From positions 1-11,277 of the forward strand of contig JAFXJE010000101.1 of assembly GCA_017532485.1 (NCBI GenBank): DNA of 11,277 nt, given 5' to 3'. Made by a program: the position numbers and the translations under genes. The notes beneath the pieces were generated by a model, which was given only the letters and a program-made list of their open reading frames with translations, was not told where the DNA came from and made no database searches. Below are positions 1 through 6,124 of the stretch, piece after piece (positions within the stretch are counted from its first letter, which is position 1; each line of letters begins with the position of its first letter). The stretch comes from Peptococcaceae bacterium (GTDB taxonomy: Bacteria > Bacillota > Peptococcia > Peptococcales > Peptococcaceae).

Positions 1-933
1 GCAGCCAATGCAAAGGAACATATCATGTTTTTCATTGAAATATTGTAATTTATGCAAGAAACGATTGCGCACACGTTCTTTTTTACCTGGTCTAGGTTGA
101 TGACCGCCGGCCATTAAAGTATATTCATTGAACATGCAGCTATCCCATGTTCTTAATTTCAAGCCGTCTGTGCCACGCATCTTATTGTTGATATCAAAAC
201 AATGGCAAGTTGGGCAAATGTAAGTGCAAGTGCCGCAGCCTAAACATTTGAAATGGAAATCATTCCAAATAGGATCTTCAAACATATCCTTTAGTTTGCC
301 AGGTAATTCACTAGGGTCAAATTGAATAGTTTGTGGTTCTTGAACAGGTAACTGCTCTGCTCCTTCTGTTAATCCATTTAAAGCATCAAGACAAGCTTTA
401 CCTTTTTCACTGATTGCTTCCAAACCATATTTTTCACCTAAATCGTATACTTGCACATCAGCTACGCTTTTTTCAGCGTGAGCTCTGTCTACACCCATAG
501 AAGCACAGAAACAAGTTGCTTTTGGTGTATTGCAAGCTAAAGCAAAAATAATTGTGTTGTTACGTTTTTCTTGATATTGAGGGTCCACAAAACGAGGATC
601 TAAGAATACTTTGTCTAAACATTCAATCCCTTTGGTATCACAATGACGCATCCCAAAGACTACTTGTGTTTGGTCATTTTTTGGCATTTCTTCGATAGCC
701 AAACGTTTACCTTGTGCTTTAAATTTGTACATAGCCTCAGATTGAGGTAAGAAAATAGTTTTTGGTGACAATAAGACATTCCCATCCAGCATTAAGACAG
801 AAACGCCCTCCTGTACTTGACTGTAAGGAGCAAATTGTGTCAAACCATGATAATCTACTGGCACTAATAAAGCATATTTTTGTGCCAATTGTTCTAAAAC
901 ATTATTTAAATTAGATTTTTCAAAAAATTTCAC
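1..933 (-). CDS. flxB: FlxB-like iron-sulfur subunit, AsrA/sulfhydrogenase-beta-like (partial, runs off left edge)
   Basis: Open from a GTG at 933 through 311 codons to the window edge with no stop, so the C-terminus is missing. The start is fixed by AAAGGAGG at 949-942, eight bases upstream. The protein resembles the 4Fe-4S dicluster family of anaerobic sulfite reductase subunit A and sulfhydrogenase beta, which pass electrons between a flavoprotein subunit and other iron-sulfur subunits. Visible features are an N-terminal region with LLVPVDYHG (residues 22-30), RHCDTKGIEC (96-105) and C134, then TCFCASMG (140-147). A first 4Fe-4S motif, CLGCGTCTYICP, has cysteines 230, 233, 236 and 240. A second motif begins with C308 and C311, exactly at the edge. 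It follows flxC by 14 bases and is the last visible gene of the hdr-flx operon. In an Hdr-Flx complex it would be cytoplasmic and relay electrons from the NADH-oxidising FlxA. Family assignment is good; the name flxB rests on the gene order. Confidence 0.82.
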   Translation of the reverse strand, partial: MKFFEKSNLNNVLEQLAQKYALLVPVDYHGLTQFAPYSQVQEGVSVLMLDGNVLLSPKTIFLPQSEAMYKFKAQGKRLAIEEMPKNDQTQVVFGMRHCDTKGIECLDKVFLDPRFVDPQYQEKRNNTIIFALACNTPKATCFCASMGVDRAHAEKSVADVQVYDLGEKYGLEAISEKGKACLDALNGLTEGAEQLPVQEPQTIQFDPSELPGKLKDMFEDPIWNDFHFKCLGCGTCTYICPTCHCFDINNKMRGTDGLKLRTWDSCMFNEYTLMAGGHQPRPGKKERVRNRFLHKLQYFNEKHDMFLCIGC

Positions 934-940
934 AACAATC

Positions 941-949
941 GCCTCCTTT
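941..949 (-). promoter_or_regulatory. Ribosome binding site deciding the flxB GTG start
   Basis: AAAGGAGG on the minus strand overlaps the flxC stop codon (950-948) and lies eight bases before GTG at 933. No in-frame ATG competes nearby, so this strong site decides a non-ATG start. Translation of flxB is probably coupled to that of flxC. Confidence 0.75.
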
Positions 950-1826
950 ACATAAACTCTTCTGGGTCATTAACATCATAACGACCTAAAGGAATTAAAG
1001 ATTCTGTTTCTAAACCAGCATCGTATTGACCAAATAATTGGTCTAAATCTTTCTTGGCTTTTTTGTTCATCAACATAATTGGCACATCAGATGGACAAAC
1101 CATGTCACATTGACCACATTCAATGCAGCGACCAGCAACATGGAATGCTCTGGTGATACCATAGAATTGGTTTTCAGATGCGTTAATATCTTTACTTTGC
1201 CAACCGGATTTGCTTTGGTCAAAAATGCAATTAGTACAATTACAAGCCGGACATACATTGCGGCAAGCATAGCAACGAATACATTTGCTGTATTGTTCCT
1301 GCCAGAATTTAGCTTTTTCGTCAGCAGACATAGCTTCAATAGCTTCTACATCGCTGTAATCAGGAGCTGTAGCTCTAGGAGTTACAGGCTGACCTAAAGT
1401 TCTGTTTGCATATACTGGGTTTGGATAACGGCATTCCTGACAAGCTTTTGCCAATGGAACATCAGCAACACCTTTAGCTGCTTGTTTTCTATCTTTCATC
1501 CCAGGACATGGTACACCAATAACGGTAAATTGTTCTGCCTTAATGCGTTTATCCTGTACTAAACGATTGAAAGCTCTTGTATCGCAGCCTTTAGCAAAGA
1601 TAGCCACTTTTTCATCAGAGTAGACAAAATCAATTAAATAATTGCTTAAATTTTGTTGGCAATATTCATCCCAAACTAATTTTTCGGTTTCCTCAGCGGA
1701 ACGAATTAATACAGGAGATGTTTGGTATGGTAAAGCACCTTTTTCCCAACCGATAACGACTGTAGCTTCACCTGATTCCAACAATTCTTTCGCAACTTTG
1801 CGCATTTCTTGTTGCATTTCTAGCAT
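948..1826 (-). CDS. flxC: FlxC-like 4Fe-4S dicluster electron-transfer subunit
   Basis: A 292-residue soluble iron-sulfur protein. The C-terminal half holds two ferredoxin motifs: CIRCYACRNVCP (cysteines 182, 185, 188, 192) and CIECGQCDMVCP (234, 237, 240, 244), enough for two 4Fe-4S clusters. Three further cysteines (195, 197, 200) directly follow the first motif. The N-terminal half has the pattern KGCDTR (C81), VPCPG (C107) and CQECRYPNP (C129, C132), reminiscent of the cysteine-bearing N-terminal region of F420-hydrogenase/dehydrogenase beta-type proteins. The start is taken at 1826 because its ATG overlaps the flxD stop as TAATG, a junction repeated elsewhere in this operon; a second ATG at codon 4 is possible. 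It sits between flxD and flxB, as expected for an Hdr-Flx cluster, and would relay electrons within the NADH dehydrogenase module. The dicluster assignment is firm; the subunit name comes from context. Confidence 0.83.
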   Translation of the reverse strand: MLEMQQEMRKVAKELLESGEATVVIGWEKGALPYQTSPVLIRSAEETEKLVWDEYCQQNLSNYLIDFVYSDEKVAIFAKGCDTRAFNRLVQDKRIKAEQFTVIGVPCPGMKDRKQAAKGVADVPLAKACQECRYPNPVYANRTLGQPVTPRATAPDYSDVEAIEAMSADEKAKFWQEQYSKCIRCYACRNVCPACNCTNCIFDQSKSGWQSKDINASENQFYGITRAFHVAGRCIECGQCDMVCPSDVPIMLMNKKAKKDLDQLFGQYDAGLETESLIPLGRYDVNDPEEFM

Positions 1827-2311
1827 TATTCATTCACCGCCTCTTCTTCAAAATCTTGCATTTCAATTGTTACATCATCACGCAATTTTTGGTTTGGACC
1901 CAATTGACGAATGATTTCTGTCATTTCAGTAACAACTTCTTGGAATTTTGGACCTTCAGAACCGGAAATCCATCTAGTTTGAAAACGACCTGAATCAATA
2001 CCAACATATTCTAACATTCTGGTCATTAACAAGAAACGGCGTCTTGTATAATAGTTACCTGTTGTATAGTGACAGTCACCAGGATGACAGCCTGCTACCA
2101 ATACGCCATCAATACCACGTTGGAATGCCCGCACAACAAATTGTGGGTTTACACGACAAGAACAAGGTACACGCAATACTCTTACATTTGGCGGATATTG
2201 CAAACGGCTTACCCCTGCCAAGTCAGCGCCGGCGTAAGTACACCAGTTGCAGGCAAATACTAAAATCTTTGGTTCAAAATTTTCTGTTTTTTCTACAGGA
2301 TTGTTTGACAT
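1826..2311 (-). CDS. flxD: MvhD/FlxD family iron-sulfur adaptor subunit
   Basis: A 161-residue protein of the MvhD (methyl-viologen-reducing hydrogenase delta) family, which carries a 2Fe-2S cluster and docks an electron-donating module onto HdrA. Family cysteines are visible: ACNWC (C21, C24), PCSC (C50, C52), GCHPGDC (C75, C80), followed by HYTTGN and YYTRRRF. Length fits the single-domain family. The start ATG at 2311 lies inside hdrA (19-base overlap) and is preceded by GGAGGT at 2326-2321, nine bases away. In methanogens MvhD bridges hydrogenase to HdrA. Here no hydrogenase subunits follow; the next genes encode FlxC- and FlxB-like proteins, which fits FlxD bridging an NAD(P)H dehydrogenase to HdrABC. 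Many databases would call it 'hydrogenase iron-sulfur subunit', which would be misleading in this context. Confidence 0.9.
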   Translation of the reverse strand: MSNNPVEKTENFEPKILVFACNWCTYAGADLAGVSRLQYPPNVRVLRVPCSCRVNPQFVVRAFQRGIDGVLVAGCHPGDCHYTTGNYYTRRRFLLMTRMLEYVGIDSGRFQTRWISGSEGPKFQEVVTEMTEIIRQLGPNQKLRDDVTIEMQDFEEEAVNE

Positions 2312-4299
2312 AAAGCATCTACCTCCGCTAAGATTTGTGCATTTGTAAAGTGATTTAAGTTAGCCGCAGAGGAACGGCAAGTAACAGTACAAGCACCGCA
2401 GCCTTGACATAAGCTTGCATTTACTTTCGCTACTTGACGAGAAATGGTTTTCCCTGCTTTTCTTTCCTCGATAGTTTCCAAGGAAATTGCTTTATAAGGA
2501 CAAACTCCTACGCAATGACCGCAGCCTGCACATAATGCTGGGTCAATTTCAGAAGTACATGGGTCTGTTTCTAATTGGTCTTTAGATAATAAACCACAAA
2601 CCTTAACTGCAGCAGCTCCTGCTTGTGCTACAGTATCAGGAATATCTTTAGGCCCTTGGCAAGCACCTGCCAAGAAAATACCTGCAGTATGAGTTTCTAC
2701 CGGACCTAATTTTGCATGAGCTTCTGTAAACCAGCCATCGTTGTCATAACCAATACCTACAATTTGTGCCATCTTAGCAGCATCATTTTGTGGAATCATC
2801 GCATCAGCTAAAATAACCATATCTGCTAAAATTTCTACCGGTCTGCCTAATAAAGAGTCTTCCCCTTTAACAATTAACTGCTCACCATCTTGGTAGATTT
2901 TAGATACACGACCACGGATATATTCTACGCCGTATTCTTCACGGGTACGGTTGTAGAATTCATCATAACCTTTACCAGGTGTTCTGACATCCATGTAGAA
3001 AATATAAACTTTTGTATCAGGACAATGGTCACGAATTAAGGTAGCTTGTTTTGCCGAATACATACAGCAAGTTCTGGAGCAATAAGATTTGCCATGCTCA
3101 GGATCGCGAGAACCTACACATTTAACCATTACTACTGTTTTTGGCTCTTTATGGTCAGAAGGACGTACAATATGACCCATAGTAGGACCGGAAGCATTAA
3201 CTAACCGTTCAAAATGCAAACCGGAAATTACATCAGGATATTTGCCATAACCATATTCACCATAAACAGAATGGTCAAATTGGTCATAACCGGTAGCCAT
3301 AACAATAGCACCATAATGTTCTACAAAAATTTCATCTTCTTGTTCATAATCAATAGCACCGGCAGGACATACTTTGGCACAAATACCACAGACATCTTTA
3401 CCATCTTTTCTGCTCTTGAATTTCAAACAACTTTCCCTGTCAATTACAGGTTTATTTGGAATTGCTTGTGGGAAAGGTGTATAGATTGCAGGACGTTTCT
3501 GCAAATTCATGTTAAATTCGTCATCAGCTTTACCTGGACATTTAGTCATACAAGTACCACAGCCAGTACATTTGCTCATGTCTACGGAACGAGCTTTAGA
3601 ACGAATAGTAACATCAAAATTACCAACATAACCTTCCACTTTTTCCAACTCAGCAAAAGTAATCAATTTAATGTTTGGATGACTGCTGGCTTCTACCATG
3701 CGAGGTGTTAAAATACAAGCAGAACAGTCAATAGTTGGGAAAGTTTTATCAATTTGAGCCATTTTACCACCAATAGATGGTGTTCTTTCTAAAATGTCAA
3801 CTTGATAACCATTATTAGCAATGTCAAGTGCCGCTTGAATACCAGCGATACCACCACCTACAACTAAAGCACGTTTAGTTACAGGAGAGTGACCTTTTTT
3901 CAATTCTTTATTTTTACAAACTTTAGCTACTGCCATTTTTGCCAAATCAATAGCTTTTGCTGTCGCTTCTTCGTTATGACCAGCATGTACCCAAGAGCAA
4001 TGCTCACGGATATTAGCCATTTCAAACATATATGGATTTAAACCAGCTTGAGCTACACAAGCTCTAAATGTATTTTCATGCATACGAGGAGAGCAAGAAC
4101 ATACAACTACACGATTTAAGTTGTGTTCTTTTACAGCTTCTTTAATCAAATTTTGTCCTGGTTCAGAACACATATATTTATAATCTACGGAATGAACGAC
4201 ATTAGGATAATTTCTTAATTCTTCAGCTACTTTGGCACAATCGACAACAGAGCCAATATTAGAACCGCAGTGGCAGACAAATACCCCTACTCTTTCCAT
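2293..4299 (-). CDS. hdrA: Heterodisulfide reductase subunit A-like flavin-bifurcating protein
   Basis: A 668-residue iron-sulfur flavoprotein, the expected site of flavin-based electron bifurcation in Hdr complexes. Domains in order: an N-terminal cluster domain (VCHCGSN, C9/C11; C44; CSC, C67/C69); a thioredoxin-reductase-like FAD domain starting at the Rossmann motif VVGGGIAGIQAA (146-157); DCSAC (C192/C195) in the conserved HdrA block; an inserted ferredoxin domain with CTGCGTCMTKCPGK (C254-C264) and C301 plus CGICAKVCP (C314, C317, C321); the YCSRTCCMYSAKQA block (417-428); and a C-terminal ferredoxin domain with CAGCGHCVGVCP (C590-C600) and CQGCGACTVTC (C631-C641). This is the full complement of a stand-alone HdrA, with no fusion or truncation. 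Its ATG overlaps the hdrB stop by one base (TAATG), and its TAG stop lies inside flxD. The family is certain; whether it bifurcates in vivo is inferred from family and context. Confidence 0.95.
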   Translation of the reverse strand: MERVGVFVCHCGSNIGSVVDCAKVAEELRNYPNVVHSVDYKYMCSEPGQNLIKEAVKEHNLNRVVVCSCSPRMHENTFRACVAQAGLNPYMFEMANIREHCSWVHAGHNEEATAKAIDLAKMAVAKVCKNKELKKGHSPVTKRALVVGGGIAGIQAALDIANNGYQVDILERTPSIGGKMAQIDKTFPTIDCSACILTPRMVEASSHPNIKLITFAELEKVEGYVGNFDVTIRSKARSVDMSKCTGCGTCMTKCPGKADDEFNMNLQKRPAIYTPFPQAIPNKPVIDRESCLKFKSRKDGKDVCGICAKVCPAGAIDYEQEDEIFVEHYGAIVMATGYDQFDHSVYGEYGYGKYPDVISGLHFERLVNASGPTMGHIVRPSDHKEPKTVVMVKCVGSRDPEHGKSYCSRTCCMYSAKQATLIRDHCPDTKVYIFYMDVRTPGKGYDEFYNRTREEYGVEYIRGRVSKIYQDGEQLIVKGEDSLLGRPVEILADMVILADAMIPQNDAAKMAQIVGIGYDNDGWFTEAHAKLGPVETHTAGIFLAGACQGPKDIPDTVAQAGAAAVKVCGLLSKDQLETDPCTSEIDPALCAGCGHCVGVCPYKAISLETIEERKAGKTISRQVAKVNASLCQGCGACTVTCRSSAANLNHFTNAQILAEVDALCQTIL
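2321..2326 (-). promoter_or_regulatory. Ribosome binding site for flxD inside hdrA
   Basis: GGAGGT on the minus strand lies nine bases before the flxD ATG at 2311 and within the last codons of hdrA. It is the clearest internal ribosome binding site of the operon. It supports the 19-base hdrA/flxD overlap rather than a later flxD start. Confidence 0.7.
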
Positions 4300-5189
4300 T
4301 ATGCTTCACCGCCTTCTGTAGTCTTTGCTTGACCAATTTTATTTACCAACGCTTCTGCTGGTACAAAATGTCTAGGAATACCTAATTCTTTATTATTCAT
4401 ATTTAATGCAACACCCAGCAGCTCAGTAAAATAATAAACCGGTAAATCATAATGAACATTCTTTGCTTTACCAATTTGATCTTGACGCATATCTAAGTTT
4501 GCCATGCACATTGGGCAAGCTGTTACAATGCAGTCAGCACCACTTTTCTTCGCTGCATCCAGAATTTTTTCTGTCATTGGAAAACCAACTTCCGGACGGC
4601 AAGCAGTTAAGCTGGCACCGCAGCATTCAGTCTTGAAGCCCCAAGGCACAACTTCTGCGCCTAAAGCAGTCATAATTTCATCCAAACTGATAGGATCTTC
4701 TGGATCATCAAAACCGGTATCTACTGGTCTAACCATCAAGCAGCCATAATATGTTACTACTTTTAAGCCTGCTAATGGTTTTTTTAACGCATTTTTATCA
4801 GTATACACACCTAAATCACGATGGAAAATATCCAACAAAGCTCTTGCTTTGCTTTCGCCTTTATATGGACGACCGATAATTTCTTCAATTTTAGCTCTTG
4901 TTTCTTCAGATTTGCAAACTTCCACTTCCGCACGTTTGCTTCTGGCATAACAAGCAGCACAAGGAATAGCTACATCTAAACCTGCAGCTTCGGCAATAGC
5001 TAAATTTCTAGCCGGCAAACTTAAGCCAAGCCAATGACTGGTACTATGAGCCGCACTGGCACCGCAGCAATTCCAGTCCGGAATTTCTACAAGCTGAATA
5101 CCAAAAGCTTTAGCTACAGCTTTTGTAGACAGATTAAATTCAATTCCGGTAGAGTCAAGGGAACATCCCGGATAGTATGCATATTCCAT
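4299..5189 (-). CDS. hdrB: Heterodisulfide reductase subunit B-like protein (two CCG domains)
   Basis: A 296-residue protein with the two cysteine-rich CCG domains that, in methanogen HdrB, hold two noncubane 4Fe-4S clusters reducing a heterodisulfide. Domain 1: YYPGC (C9), 31 residues, CCG (C41/C42), 34 residues, CAAC (C77/C80). Domain 2: YYGC (C150), 38 residues, CCG (C189/C190), 34 residues, CPMC (C225/C228). All ten core cysteines are present, so both catalytic clusters should form. The substrate in this organism is not known: there is no evidence for CoM-S-S-CoB chemistry, and bacterial homologues are thought to use other acceptors, such as DsrC trisulfide in sulfate reducers. The ATG at 5189 overlaps the hdrC stop (TAATG), and AAAGGGGA lies upstream. 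Family assignment is certain; the substrate is open. Confidence 0.94.
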   Translation of the reverse strand: MEYAYYPGCSLDSTGIEFNLSTKAVAKAFGIQLVEIPDWNCCGASAAHSTSHWLGLSLPARNLAIAEAAGLDVAIPCAACYARSKRAEVEVCKSEETRAKIEEIIGRPYKGESKARALLDIFHRDLGVYTDKNALKKPLAGLKVVTYYGCLMVRPVDTGFDDPEDPISLDEIMTALGAEVVPWGFKTECCGASLTACRPEVGFPMTEKILDAAKKSGADCIVTACPMCMANLDMRQDQIGKAKNVHYDLPVYYFTELLGVALNMNNKELGIPRHFVPAEALVNKIGQAKTTEGGEA

Positions 5190-5755
5190 TATCTATTTCC
5201 CCTTTCCGCTTCATCCATTGCTGCAGCCTTTGCAAAAATAGATTTAATTTCTTCGCTATTTTTAGGTTTATGTGGTACTAAATTCAATTTTTGTTTTGCT
5301 AAATAAGGGATACCATAGGAAGTATCTTGGAACAAGTGTCCTGTCGCTACATTGCGGCTAACAATTAAGCCAGGCTCATACATTCTGCCTAGAGATTTTA
5401 CTATTGTGTTATAAATATTGTTAAATTTATCAATATTCTTTTCAGCAATATAACCTCTTTCTTTAGCCATAATTCTTAATGTTTCCATTACTTTAGCAAC
5501 TTCTACCCCCTTAGGACAACGGGTAGAACAGGTTTCACAAGTCGCACACAGCCAAATAGCTTTTGTTTTCATAGCTTCTTCAACTAACCCCATCTGTGCC
5601 ATGCGCATTACCTGACGTGGACCATAATCCATGTGTTCAGCTACTGGACATCCTGCCGTACACTTCCCACATTGATAACATTTTGTAACATCAACCTGAC
5701 TCCGAAGGAATAACTCGTCTCTTAACTCCTGGTTCTGCATTTCTTGCAATGTCAA
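5189..5755 (-). CDS. hdrC: Heterodisulfide reductase subunit C-like ferredoxin
   Basis: A 188-residue soluble HdrC with two 4Fe-4S motifs, CYQCGKCTAGCP (cysteines 26, 29, 32, 36) and CATCETCSTRCP (70, 73, 76, 80), followed by a helical C-terminal region. It carries electrons from HdrA to the catalytic clusters of HdrB. The start is uncertain. The longest frame begins with GTG at 5764, but the only good ribosome binding site, AGAGGAG at 5770-5764, overlaps that codon and is correctly spaced (eight bases) for TTG at 5755, which is chosen here. Another TTG lies at 5749 and an ATG at 5740. It is the first gene of the hdrCBA-flxDCB operon, about 65 bases downstream of a predicted promoter and operator. 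The stop overlaps the hdrB ATG by one base. Confidence 0.92.
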   Translation of the reverse strand: MTLQEMQNQELRDELFLRSQVDVTKCYQCGKCTAGCPVAEHMDYGPRQVMRMAQMGLVEEAMKTKAIWLCATCETCSTRCPKGVEVAKVMETLRIMAKERGYIAEKNIDKFNNIYNTIVKSLGRMYEPGLIVSRNVATGHLFQDTSYGIPYLAKQKLNLVPHKPKNSEEIKSIFAKAAAMDEAERGNR

Positions 5756-5763
5756 CGTTACCA

Positions 5764-5770
5764 CTCCTCT
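5764..5770 (-). promoter_or_regulatory. Ribosome binding site deciding the hdrC start
   Basis: AGAGGAG on the minus strand. It includes the first base of the in-frame GTG at 5764, so ribosomes cannot use it for that codon. It stands eight bases before TTG at 5755, making that rare start codon the best candidate. Confidence 0.6.
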
Positions 5771-5808
5771 ATTAAATATTTTTTATTAGCCTTAAAATAT
5801 AAATAATT

Positions 5809-5824
5809 TGTGATTTTTCTCACA
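5809..5824 (-). promoter_or_regulatory. Candidate Rex (or CRP/FNR-family) operator of the hdr-flx operon
   Basis: A perfect inverted repeat TGTGA-N6-TCACA. Extended by one base on the plus strand it reads TTGTGA-N6-TCACAT, one mismatch from the outer core of the Rex consensus (TTGTGA-N6-TCACAA). It begins three bases downstream of the predicted -10 box and should cover the transcription start, a position typical of repression. Rex senses the NADH/NAD+ ratio, which suits an NADH-dependent redox complex. The same half-sites also match the CRP-family consensus exactly, so the regulator identity is inferred. Confidence 0.6.
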
Positions 5825-5826
5825 TT

Positions 5827-5855
5827 ATTATACCAACTATAAATTTTTTTGTCTA
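5827..5855 (-). promoter_or_regulatory. Sigma-A promoter of the hdrCBA-flxDCB operon
   Basis: On the minus strand, TAGACA (5855-5850, five of six consensus bases) is followed after 17 bases by TATAAT (5832-5827, six of six). The preceding TGG also gives an extended -10 (TGnTATAAT). The predicted start is near 5820, leaving a leader of about 65 bases before hdrC. This is the best promoter match in the window, and it directly abuts the palindromic operator. Confidence 0.72.
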
Positions 5856-6076
5856 CGCATTGGCATATACCGTTCACATTAAGAACCCAATCCACAAATT
5901 TTAGTTATAGTTTTTAGCTATGGTACATAAATACAAGCTATAATTCATTATAAATTATCGTCTTAAAAAAGTCCACTTTTCTATTATAACTTATATATGC
6001 AATAATAGTATCATAACAATTATTCTTTTTTATATTATTTTTTTCTATATACACTTTGCCGTTTTTAGCTACATGA

Positions 6077-6114
6077 AAAAATGAGGTTGAGACTCTTGTC
6101 CCAACCTCATTTTT
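6077..6114 (-). terminator. Intrinsic terminator after ppaC, possibly bidirectional
   Basis: A near-perfect stem-loop: a 13-bp core stem (6081-6093 with 6098-6110, one G-U pair on the minus-strand RNA) around a four-base loop, extended by A-T pairs. The minus-strand transcript ends in a run of six U, a strong Rho-independent signal just after the ppaC stop. A T-rich run also follows on the plus strand, so it could act both ways. Its core resembles the stem-loop at 7838-7865. Confidence 0.88.
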
Positions 6115-6124
6115 ATTTATCAGC

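Larger units (their letters stand above)
5771..6076. other. AT-rich gene-free region upstream of hdrC
   Basis: About 300 bases with no convincing coding potential on either strand. Besides the promoter and operator at its hdrC end, it contains an 11-base direct repeat GTTTTTAGCTA (5910-5920 and 6061-6071) and a TATAAT-TC-ATTATA inverted repeat (5939-5952). A weaker minus-strand promoter-like pair, TGGACT (5975-5970) and TATAAT (5952-5947) with a 17-base spacer, could be a second upstream promoter. TATAAT arises easily by chance in such AT-rich DNA. No riboswitch or small RNA was recognised. Confidence 0.55.

Noticed and set aside
3214..3711. 165-codon plus-strand open frame antisense to hdrA
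   Set aside because: It lies wholly within the clearly conserved hdrA coding sequence, has no family resemblance and no ribosome binding site; the other shorter plus-strand frames in the window are likewise antisense shadows.
1826..5755. MetFV-Hdr-MvhD methylenetetrahydrofolate reductase complex of acetogens
   Set aside because: hdrCBA-mvhD are shared with that complex, but the following genes are cysteine-rich dicluster proteins, not the TIM-barrel MetF or the zinc-binding MetV.
5771..5820. Riboswitch or attenuator in the hdrC leader
   Set aside because: The leader is only about 65 bases and AT-rich, with no stable stem-loop apart from the operator palindrome itself.
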